Below the pieces are notes generated by a model that worked only from the letters and a program-made list of their open reading frames with translations, had not been told where the DNA came from and made no database searches. From Alteromonas naphthalenivorans (GTDB lineage: Bacteria > Pseudomonadota > Gammaproteobacteria > Enterobacterales > Alteromonadaceae): DNA of 64,000 bases. The position numbers and the translations under genes were made by a program. The stretch spans positions 992,001 through 1,056,000 of the forward strand of contig NC_015554.1 in assembly GCF_000213655.1 (NCBI RefSeq), in the 5' to 3' direction. Of this stretch, positions 48,498 through 59,796 are shown in pieces (position 1 is the first letter of the stretch; each line of letters starts with the position of its first letter).

Positions 48498-49331
48498 ATG
48501 TCTGAACAAAAGCGAAAAGGGATTTATCTTCTTCCCAATCTACTAACCACTGCAGGTCTATTTTCAGGCTTTTTTGCAGTAGTGTCTTCGATGACAGGAA
48601 GATTTGAAGCAGCAGCTGTAGCTATATTTGTTGCTATGGTTTTTGATGGATTAGATGGCCGGGTTGCGCGTATGACGAATACGCAAAGCGATTTCGGTGC
48701 TGAATATGACTCAATGGCCGATATGGTTTCATTTGGTATGGCGCCAGCGTTAGTCGCATACAACTGGGGCTTAACTGAGCTCGGTAAATTCGGTTGGTTA
48801 GCAGCCTTTGTTTATGTGGCAGGTGCCGCTTTACGTTTAGCACGATTTAATACGCAGGTTGGTATTGCCGATAAACGCTTCTTCCAAGGCTTGGCTAGCC
48901 CAGCTGCAGCAGCAGTAGTTGCTGGCTTAGTCTGGGTAGGCGTTGAATATGATGCTGTAGGTACAGACTACGGAATTGTAGTGGCATTAGTTACTGGTTT
49001 CGCTGGCCTACTAATGGTGAGTAACTTCAAATACAATTCTTTCAAAGAATTGAATTGGCATGGGAAGGTTCCTTTCGTAGGGCTGCTTATTGTGCTACTT
49101 ATATTTGTGGTGGTAGCAACAGAGCCTGCTTTAGTACTCTTTATTGTGTTTTCTCTTTACGCGCTTGCTGGCCCAATCAATACATTTAGAACCGTCGATA
49201 AAGTTACGTTGAACGACGTAGTAGGTGAGCAAGAAGAAGATGCAGACTTTGATGCTGATGCTAATAGTACGACCGATACTGTTGATAGTAGCGAAGGGCA
49301 GCAAGACGAAGAGTCGTCTAATAAAGTGTAA
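48498..49331 (+). CDS. pssA: CDP-diacylglycerol--serine O-phosphatidyltransferase
   Basis: PssA makes phosphatidylserine, the precursor of phosphatidylethanolamine. The 277 aa membrane protein has the CDP-alcohol phosphotransferase motif DGLDGRVARMTNTQSDFG followed by EYDSMAD, and about seven membrane segments. The C-terminal 40 residues are very acidic (EEDADFDADANSTTDTVDSS). It is the integral-membrane type, not the E. coli peripheral type. Confidence 0.93.
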   Translation: MSEQKRKGIYLLPNLLTTAGLFSGFFAVVSSMTGRFEAAAVAIFVAMVFDGLDGRVARMTNTQSDFGAEYDSMADMVSFGMAPALVAYNWGLTELGKFGWLAAFVYVAGAALRLARFNTQVGIADKRFFQGLASPAAAAVVAGLVWVGVEYDAVGTDYGIVVALVTGFAGLLMVSNFKYNSFKELNWHGKVPFVGLLIVLLIFVVVATEPALVLFIVFSLYALAGPINTFRTVDKVTLNDVVGEQEEDADFDADANSTTDTVDSSEGQQDEESSNKV

Positions 49332-49390
49332 AAACACGCCTCTCAGTCATTAATAGTGATGAGTTAGTTGTATTAATATACCAAACGACT

Positions 49391-49419
49391 AAAAAGCGAC
49401 CTTCTAGGTCGCTTTTTTT
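49391..49419 (+). terminator. terminator of pssA
   Basis: AAAAAGCGACCT (49391-49402) pairs with AGGTCGCTTTTTT (49406-49418), then T and A. Only 20 bp separate it from the first rRNA promoter. Confidence 0.85.
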
Positions 49420-49438
49420 ATGAATTATTAAAAAGAGG

Positions 49439-49466
49439 TTGACCTTGCCTCAGAAATCTCTAGAAT
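49439..49466 (+). promoter_or_regulatory. rRNA operon promoter 1
   Basis: TTGACC (49439-49444), 16 bp, TAGAAT (49461-49466), then the GC-rich discriminator GCGC. The 16-bp spacer and GC discriminator are typical of growth-rate and ppGpp controlled rRNA promoters. Confidence 0.75.
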
Positions 49467-49588
49467 GCGCATCCGCTTCGACAGGAAAGTAAAATAACTT
49501 ACACTGGCCAAGCAAGTCACTACAGCTTGAAAGGCAGTGCTGGCGAGGTTTACAACGAAATGCTTTTGAAATTAATTTTCTGAAAGTG

Positions 49589-49616
49589 TTGACATGAAAA
49601 CCGAAACGCGTAGAAT
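49589..49616 (+). promoter_or_regulatory. rRNA operon promoter 2
   Basis: TTGACA (49589-49594), 16 bp, TAGAAT (49611-49616), then GCGCGCC. It shares AACGCGTAGAATGCGC with promoter 3. Confidence 0.8.
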
Positions 49617-49715
49617 GCGCGCCTCGCTTCAAGGAGTTGGTAACAACACTGGAAAAGCAGTTTTCATTAACTCTTTGGGGTTAACAACGGTTCGAAAAGA
49701 AATTTACGAAAAACG

Positions 49716-49743
49716 TTGACACTGAAAACGAAACGCGTAGAAT
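49716..49743 (+). promoter_or_regulatory. rRNA operon promoter 3
   Basis: TTGACA (49716-49721), 16 bp, TAGAAT (49738-49743), then GCGCATCCGCTTCG, a tail also seen after promoter 1. It is the closest promoter to 16S, about 225 bp away. Confidence 0.8.
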
Positions 49744-49967
49744 GCGCATCCGCTTCGAAGAGAAGCGCTCATCGAAAAGGCAACGGCCGTTCGGGTGAGG
49801 TGAGGAAGTCTAAGCAACTATATGTAGTGTTAGTCCTCCTTGCGCAAAAACAGAATGCTTCGCATTATGATTTTTGCACGATAGTTCTTTAACAATTTAT
49901 AACAAGACAATCTGTGTGGGCACTCATTAAGAGTGTCACACAACGACGATTCATATTCGATATATTT
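49744..49967 (+). promoter_or_regulatory. rRNA leader with boxA
   Basis: The untranslated leader holds GTTCTTTAACAATTTA at 49884-49899, the boxA-type antitermination site bound by NusB/S10. It also contains TCCTCCTTGCGC (49835-49846) and a hairpin-like stretch around GAATGCTTCGCATTATG. Nothing coding is seen between pssA and 16S. Confidence 0.7.
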
Positions 49968-51499
<1,532 letters not shown>

Positions 51500-51600
51500 C
51501 CAAAATGTCGATGGTGACATTGTTAGTGTAGTGCCTACACAGATTGTTTTGTTATTAAATGAAGAACGACACGAAGTTTTTTTGTAGTTATACAGAAAAT

Positions 51601-51676
51601 GGGGCTATAGCTCAGCTGGGAGAGCGCCTGCCTTGCACGCAGGAGGTCAGCAGTTCGATCCTGCTTAGCTCCACCA
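51601..51676 (+). tRNA. tRNA-Ala (TGC)
   Basis: A 76-nt cloverleaf with CCA encoded. The acceptor stem GGGGCTA/TAGCTCC has the G3-U70 pair that identifies alanine tRNA, and the anticodon loop is CTTGCACG with TGC. It lies first in the 16S-23S spacer. Confidence 0.97.
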
Positions 51677-51840
51677 TCTGCACGTTAGTCCAAACAGAGC
51701 TAAATCAAAGCAATTAATTGCAATGATTTTTGTTCTAGGCAAGCTGAATGAGGAGTGCGTGAGGGAGCATACTTTAGTATGTGACTGAACAAGCGACGAA
51801 CAAGAGGCGCAGCATAGGGCAAAAAGCAGAAGCAAGTAAT

Positions 51841-51917
<77 letters not shown>

Positions 51918-52579
51918 TTTCTACTTGGTTTTGTTATTTCCAATCGTTGCGATACTCATGTGCTAGCGCACACTGCGTTTCTCGCGTTGAAACTACCCGC
52001 ACCAAGCGAACTGGCCACAAACTCGATATGCCGTAGATAGTGTCATCGGATCGAAATCCTAATGAATATTTACTCAAATGAGTAGGCATTGATTAGGGTT
52101 TTTTACTCTAAGGAAGAAATTAATGCTTTTAGCATGAAATCTCCTACGTTCTTTAACAATTTGGAAAGCTGATATTTAATTAGTAAATCAATCAAAATTT
52201 GAGTAATTGAGAAGTCGAAAGACGTACTTACTACTCTACTTGACTTGAATTGCTTGTTATCGAAAAAGCGTTGAAAAGCGTGCCAATCGGCAAGTCCGAT
52301 TAGCAAGAAGATAGCAAGGCAATTTCACGATTAGCTTGTCATGCATACAACTGAGTTAGATCTCATCCAGTCCTGATTTCAAAAGGCGGGAGAGCGCTTC
52401 GCTCAATCATTGTTTTAATATTCTTATTTATAAGGTTATTAGTGCAATGGTCGAGGTAACAGTTTCTAGTCGACTAAATCGACGAGTAAGCGAAGACACA
52501 TACTTTTAGTATGTAACTGAGCGAACGAGGAAATTTAGGAAGAATAGGAAGTGTTAACGAAGGCCATTTGGGGTTGTAT
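51918..52579 (+). other. 16S-23S spacer, second part
   Basis: This 660-bp transcribed spacer has no gene. It holds a second boxA (GTTCTTTAACAATTTGG, 52148-52164) and the 5' arm of the 23S processing stem (GTTGTATGGTTAAG near 52573), which pairs with CTTAACCATACAAC after 23S. A stem-loop, ACATACTTTTAGTATGT (52499-52515), resembles GCATACTTTAGTATGTG in the spacer between the two tRNAs (51768-51784). Confidence 0.6.
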
Positions 52580-55571
<2,992 letters not shown>

Positions 55572-55757
55572 TACAACGCCCAAGAGGCTTTATATCTTGA
55601 GTGTTGTAAGACAAAGCTGATTAAAGCAACGAGAGTAGTAGTACTCAGTGCTCAAAAGATTGATTACGTGAATATCAGAATTCCTAAATTGTTAATTATT
55701 AAAGTAATATGGACTAAATAAGTCGGTATTACGCAAACTAACGTTTGCAAAAGTTTT

Positions 55758-55876
55758 TGCTTGGCAGCCATAGCGATACGGTACCACCTGATCCCATTCC
55801 GAACTCAGAAGTGAAACGTATTAGCGGCGATGGTAGTGTGGGGTTTCCCCATGTGAGAGTAGCACACTGCCAAGCT
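55758..55876 (+). rRNA. rrf: 5S ribosomal RNA
   Basis: About 119 nt from TGCTTGGCAGCCATAGCG to GCCAAGCT; the ends pair as helix I (GCTTGGCA/TGCCAAGC). Conserved CCGAACTCAGAAGTGAAACG is present. It lies about 185 nt after 23S. Confidence 0.95.
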
Positions 55877-55888
55877 CCCATTCGAAGA

Positions 55889-55919
55889 AAGCCCTTATCG
55901 TATGATAAGGGCTTTTTTT
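55889..55919 (+). terminator. terminator of the rRNA operon
   Basis: AAGCCCTTATC (55889-55899) pairs with GATAAGGGCTT (55904-55913), followed by seven T. Confidence 0.9.
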
Positions 55920-56020
55920 ATGTCTAATAGAAAATAATATTAGCAGTTACGCCGTAGTAAAAAACTGAGCGTACTGCAGGTCCTCCTTGCGCGCTCATTC
56001 CAAAAAAGCATCATGATTCT

Positions 56021-56252
56021 GCACCCAGTGGTATATGAGCCACCGAACTCTGAAGTGAAACGTATTAGCGCATGCCGAGACTCGGCGGCCAGTAACTGGC
56101 GTGGGGATAGTGCGGGGTTCCGGTGACCGGCCCAGCCAGTGTGGCCCAGCTAGTGTGGCCCAGCCCCATGGGACAACGTGCAAGCCATGAAATGGTTGCC
56201 AGAGTTAGCACGGGGTGGCCCTCCACACTGCCATAGTTCGTTGTGAAGCAAT
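56021..56252 (+). pseudogene. decayed second 5S rRNA unit
   Basis: CCGAACTC, one mismatch, then GAAGTGAAACGTATTAGCG (56043-56070) copies bases 55799-55826 of the real 5S. CACACTGCCA (56224-56233) and CCCATTCGAAGAAA (56253-56266) match 55863-55872 and 55877-55890 in the same order. The middle is expanded by about 117 nt, including AGTGTGGCCCAGC twice (56138-56150, 56152-56164). It cannot fold as 5S. The order of matches implies duplication of the 5S-terminator unit followed by decay. Confidence 0.75.
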
Positions 56253-56363
56253 CCCATTCGAAGAAATTGCTTCACAACGATTGCTTCACAACGATTGCTT
56301 CACAACGATTGCTTCACAACGATTGCTTCACAACGATTGCTTCACAACGATTGCTTCACAACG
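56239..56363. repeat. seven 14-bp tandem repeats with an inverted copy
   Basis: ATTGCTTCACAACG is repeated seven times without change at 56266-56363. Its exact reverse complement lies at 56239-56252, separated by CCCATTCGAAGAA, so one arm can pair with any of seven partners. There are no spacers, so it is not a CRISPR array. The array stands where the terminator stem of the 5S unit would be. Confidence 0.9.
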
Positions 56364-56364
56364 A

Positions 56365-56392
56365 AGCCTATCCTAACGGATAGCCTTTTTTT
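56365..56392 (+). terminator. terminator-like stem after the repeat array
   Basis: AAGCCTATCC pairs with GGATAGCCTT around TAAC with one C-C mismatch, followed by a T-run. It may be the surviving terminator of the duplicated rRNA tail. Confidence 0.6.
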
Positions 56393-56416
56393 ATGCTTGT
56401 AAGAAAGTGAACAGGC

Positions 56417-56444
56417 AATAAAAAGCCCCGCAGGGGCGGGGCTT
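56417..56444 (-). terminator. terminator of the EF-hand gene
   Basis: AGCCCCGC (56424-56431) pairs with GCGGGGCT (56436-56443). On the minus strand the stem is followed by TTTTTATT. Confidence 0.75.
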
Positions 56445-56470
56445 AAACTAGGCGACTATTAAGCTTAGTA

Positions 56471-57262
56471 TTACTGGCCCATTGTCTTAATTTCTTCAAA
56501 ATATCTACGGTATTCCATACGAGTAATAAGTTCGTTGCCATCTTTATCCATGGTCATGAAATCACCTTTAATACCTGCGTTTTCAATTTCACGTTTAGAT
56601 AGTTCACCATCTTTATTAGCATCGGCTTCATCGAATCGCATATTCGCAGCATCCGTAACTTCTGTACGTAATGTGTTGTTCTTTTCACTGATCACAGCAC
56701 CCGTTTCGTCGATGGCTTCACCATGTTTCATCGAGTGTTGTGTGTCGCTAGTTTTCATTTCAGAACGCATTTCTCTATTTTGTTCACTAATTACGTCGCC
56801 GTCTGCGCCCATGGATTCATGTTTAGCCATAGCGGATGTCTTGCTCATTGAATCATGGTTTGCATTGGTTTTCGTTTCAGAGCGGAGTTCTTTATTTGCT
56901 TCGCTAATTACATCGCCATCTGTGCCCATAGCCTCTTTCTTGTCCATGGGATGGTGTGCGCTATCGGCTTTACCATCGTGGTTTGTTTTTTCTTTAACCA
57001 CTAATTCGTCAGTAAACCTTTCAGGTTTAGACTTTATGTAGGCAGTAAACTCAGAGTGGTTAATCATATCATCACTGTCTGAGTCTATTTTAGACATAGT
57101 CTCTTCAGTAATACTTCCCTTAACCTCTTCCTTGGAAAGCATGCCGTCGCCATTTGCATCTAGTGCCTCAAAGTCTGAGGTTATTCTAGATTCATGATGG
57201 GCAGCGAACGCGGAAGTAGACATTACTGCGCCAATAACCATTGCTAACGTTAGCTTTTTCAT
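56471..57262 (-). CDS. secreted EF-hand protein with internal repeats
   Basis: I start this at the ATG at 57262 (MKKLTLAMVIGAVMSTSAFA, a signal peptide), preceded by AAGGAA; the frame is open to 57331 but has no reason to begin there. The 263 aa product has EF-hand loops DANGDGMLSKEE and DSDSDDMINHSE near the N-terminus and DANKDGELSKRE and DKDGNELITRME near the C-terminus. Between them are three related segments of about 35-40 residues (MGTDGDVISEANKELRSE, MGADGDVISEQNREMRSE, IDETGAVISEKNNTLRTE). It is probably a periplasmic or secreted calcium-binding protein of unknown role. Confidence 0.82.
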   Translation of the reverse strand: MKKLTLAMVIGAVMSTSAFAAHHESRITSDFEALDANGDGMLSKEEVKGSITEETMSKIDSDSDDMINHSEFTAYIKSKPERFTDELVVKEKTNHDGKADSAHHPMDKKEAMGTDGDVISEANKELRSETKTNANHDSMSKTSAMAKHESMGADGDVISEQNREMRSEMKTSDTQHSMKHGEAIDETGAVISEKNNTLRTEVTDAANMRFDEADANKDGELSKREIENAGIKGDFMTMDKDGNELITRMEYRRYFEEIKTMGQ

Positions 57263-57742
57263 AATAAATTCCTTCTTTGCATGTGTAATGCTTTGGGTTA
57301 AATATGAGAAGTGAATGCCGAAACCGTTCACGGTATTGACGACAATCTAAAAGGCACGAAGGTATTTCCGTGCTTCTACTCCTACATATCTTTATTCCTG
57401 TTTAGTAAATCACACTGTTTCATTCCTGATTTATAATTCATACTTTGTGCCAAACGTTAATATATTGATTTAAATGCACTTTTATTTATTTGCCTGAACG
57501 ACATAGGTAAATAAAGTGTTAAAAAGACACAAGCTGTGAAATATATGCACTGTGTTACATAGCCCAGATATTCCCGCTTAAAAGCTTCATGCCCTTCTTA
57601 ATTGGTTCGAGATTTAACCTTCCTGACTCTGAAATTTGCAATTAAATCAGTGTGTTAATTCGTAAGGTAACCAGAAGGTTTAATTCGAAAATTTTCCGTA
57701 ATCTTTGTTCCATCAATACAGCCCAAAGCTAGGGGATAAGGA
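57263..57742. promoter_or_regulatory. 480-bp divergent spacer with long inverted repeat before the diguanylate cyclase gene
   Basis: TTCGAGATTTAACCTTC (57606-57622) is nearly the reverse complement of GAAGGTTTAATTCGAA (57674-57689). A smaller inverted pair (ATTAA/TTAAT) lies between. No coding frame and no c-di-GMP riboswitch consensus is seen. It must carry the promoters of both flanking genes. Confidence 0.4.
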
Positions 57743-58711
57743 ATGTTTTCAACAATGCTTAGTAAAAATATTAGTAAAAAACCCACAGAAAAGCTTTTTA
57801 ACTTTTACCAGGATTCTTCACTTTCGCGCATGATTAATTTTCTCAATGAAGCAGTTGTCGTTATAGATGTTAACGGCACTATTGAAATGCTTAACTCTAC
57901 ATCCGCCTCATTACTGGGAATAGAAAAAGACAAATTGCTAGGACATAATTTACTTGAGCTAGTTATAGATGATACGGGTAAGTCTCAAACTTATGTTATT
58001 GAGAGCTTAGATGCAGGCCAAAGAGGTTTAATTTCCGCCCCTCCTATGGAAGTTAACCTTCAAGCAGACAAAGACAACCAAACACATGTGTGTGTTGAAA
58101 TGTCGATATCAACGTTACCAGAAGCATTCTCATCGGCTAATACACTGTATCTTTGTATACTCCGCGACCTTACGCTTCACAAGGCAGAGTATGGTTCGCT
58201 ATTACACAAAGCTAATACCGACTATTTAACAGGGCTAGCTAACCGCCATAGGTTTGCCGAATACCTTGATAAACAGTGGGATGTTTGCGAGCAAGACGAT
58301 GTACCTCTAAGTATTATATTTATTGATATCGACCACTTTAAAGACTTCAACGACCAATATGGCCATATAGCGGGGGATAGATGCTTAAAGAGAATAGGGG
58401 AAACTATTTCGTTAAGCCTTCCTAATCGCGATACCTTAGCCGCACGCTATGGCGGTGAGGAGTTTGCCTTGGTGTTGCCCCGATGTTCAGCACAGACCGC
58501 CCAATTATTAGCGATACGTATTAAGCGACATATATCGCAATTAAGTACCAGGCAGTTTGCGTTATCGCAAGAATCAGAGTTAACAGTAAGCATGGGTGTG
58601 GCAACGCAAATGGAGAATCGCTACAGTTCAAAAGAAGGTTTGTTGAACGCGGCTGATACATTGCTTTATCAGGCTAAGTCTCAGGGAAGAGATCAGATTT
58701 GTTTTTTGTGA
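57743..58711 (+). CDS. diguanylate cyclase with PAS domain
   Basis: The 322 aa product has a PAS domain (about 28-145, EAVVVIDVNGTIEMLNSTSA) and a GGDEF domain (about 150-320) with the active motif GGEEF at 237-241 and DIDHFKDFND. It should make c-di-GMP from GTP. The inhibitory RxxD site expected just before GGEEF is replaced by RDTL (229-232), so product inhibition is probably absent. There is no membrane segment. c-di-GMP effectors of the PilZ type are encoded around radA. Confidence 0.92.
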   Translation: MFSTMLSKNISKKPTEKLFNFYQDSSLSRMINFLNEAVVVIDVNGTIEMLNSTSASLLGIEKDKLLGHNLLELVIDDTGKSQTYVIESLDAGQRGLISAPPMEVNLQADKDNQTHVCVEMSISTLPEAFSSANTLYLCILRDLTLHKAEYGSLLHKANTDYLTGLANRHRFAEYLDKQWDVCEQDDVPLSIIFIDIDHFKDFNDQYGHIAGDRCLKRIGETISLSLPNRDTLAARYGGEEFALVLPRCSAQTAQLLAIRIKRHISQLSTRQFALSQESELTVSMGVATQMENRYSSKEGLLNAADTLLYQAKSQGRDQICFL

Positions 58712-58722
58712 AATAGAATGGG

Positions 58723-58746
58723 GCTTCCTCACGAAGCCCTAAATTT
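58723..58746 (+). terminator. terminator after the diguanylate cyclase gene
   Basis: GGGCTTC (58723-58729) pairs with GAAGCCC (58735-58741), followed by TAAATTTTT. Confidence 0.65.
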
Positions 58747-59245
58747 TTAAACTGGTTTTCTATTTATAATTTGTGGATCACACATGAACCGTTCGCCGGT
58801 TTGGGTATCAAGTACCCATACTTCTATGTAGATGTCGTCGGCAACATCGTCACCGTCATCAACACCAATGTGAATGCTGGCATCGGTTTTATCCTCTAAA
58901 GTTACATCACCAGGGCTGGTTGCGGTAACCCAACGAAAGGCGTAACGGTCATTTAAAGCGGGCGAAAATTCGATATTCAATTTACGATTGGTATTGCTAT
59001 CAAATGCAATAGCTTCGGGTGTGTAGCGATAGTAGTAGCCTTCACCAATTTCCACATGTTTGGCATCGGAAGGCGGCACTTCATCTGGTGCCCAAAGCTG
59101 TAAGGTAAAGGTGGCCGTGTTAGTCGCTTCAGTTGAATTTATTGTTGATGTGGCTTCTTGTGCTAACGTTGAGAAAGAGAGTAGTACCGCTAAAAAAAAA
59201 CAATGGTTTAAGCAATATTTTACTATTCTTATATATAGACTTCAT
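58747..59245 (-). CDS. small secreted protein of the DPQIIN-tail type, frameshifted in the signal peptide
   Basis: The intact frame encodes 110 residues from MPPSDAKHVEIGEGYY to the end CDPQIINRKPV. Upstream in the same frame lies TLAQEATSTINSTEATNTA, the end of a signal peptide, but with no start codon. A good ATG with GAAGGGA before it is at 59245; its frame (MKSIYKNSKILLKPLFF) joins the rest only if the run of nine T (minus strand, 59200-59192) is read as eight. The joined product would be about 165 aa with a proper signal peptide. It is either phase-variable, recently broken, or a sequencing error. The tail resembles the neighbouring gene at 59419. Confidence 0.6.
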
Positions 59246-59383
59246 TTTTATTCCCTTCAAAAATTGAATATTAAATACGCTACTTTTAGTAGCGCATAAA
59301 AACTATATCAGTATTGTTTGGTGTATAGAATAAAAACAGGGAGGCTTAAGTAAGTCCTCAGATATTAAAGCGCATTTTAAACC

Positions 59384-59412
59384 AGAATTGGCAGCTAACA
59401 GCCGCCAATTCT
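59384..59412 (-). terminator. hairpin between the two small DPQIIN genes
   Basis: AGAATTGGC (59384-59392) pairs with GCCAATTCT (59404-59412). There is no T-run on the minus strand, so it may attenuate or stabilise the transcript without fully terminating it. Confidence 0.4.
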
Positions 59413-59418
59413 ATAAAA

Positions 59419-59784
59419 TTAATTTTTCTGTTTATTAATGATTTGTGGATCTTGACTGGTATAAACGCTCGACTTAGGTGCTGTAACTAGTTTCATGCAA
59501 ATACTTTCTGTTGCTGAGTCTGAATCTACAAAGATAATGGTTTGCCCATCTTCAGTTATACTGTAAGTCAAGTCATTATCTAAATCACCAGATATGACTG
59601 GGCCCACGAATTGTAAATCGCTAGACTCTTTCTTCAAAGTATACATTATCATGCTACTGGACTCAGTTACTGTTACATTACCTGTTGCAGGGTTGCCTGA
59701 GGTATCATAAATAGCATATCGAGGTGGAGTTTCGTCCGTAAATACTGAAACCATAAACTGAAATATCGGTGTTGGATTAGACAT
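59419..59784 (-). CDS. small protein with DPQIIN tail (possibly DP-EP family)
   Basis: The 121 aa product has no signal peptide or membrane segment. It looks like a small all-beta domain (PIFQFMVSVFTDETPPRYAI, then ESSSMIMYTLKKESSDLQF) and ends SSVYTSQDPQIINKQKN. The end matches CDPQIINRKPV of the next gene. I think both may belong to the small group called DP-EP family in current annotation, but I am not certain. It starts 12 bp after the large regulator and is surely co-transcribed with it. Confidence 0.7.
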   Translation of the reverse strand: MSNPTPIFQFMVSVFTDETPPRYAIYDTSGNPATGNVTVTESSSMIMYTLKKESSDLQFVGPVISGDLDNDLTYSITEDGQTIIFVDSDSATESICMKLVTAPKSSVYTSQDPQIINKQKN

Positions 59785-59796
59785 ATTTTATTCCTT

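Noticed and set aside
56266..56363. Tandem 14-mers considered as a CRISPR array
   Set aside because: Units are contiguous with no spacers and no cas genes are nearby.
57263..57742. c-di-GMP (GEMM) riboswitch before the diguanylate cyclase gene
   Set aside because: The conserved GEMM core blocks are not found; only inverted repeats are seen.
59060..59299. Plus-strand 79-codon frame opposite the small secreted protein gene
   Set aside because: It is antisense to the signal-peptide region and lacks a ribosome binding site.
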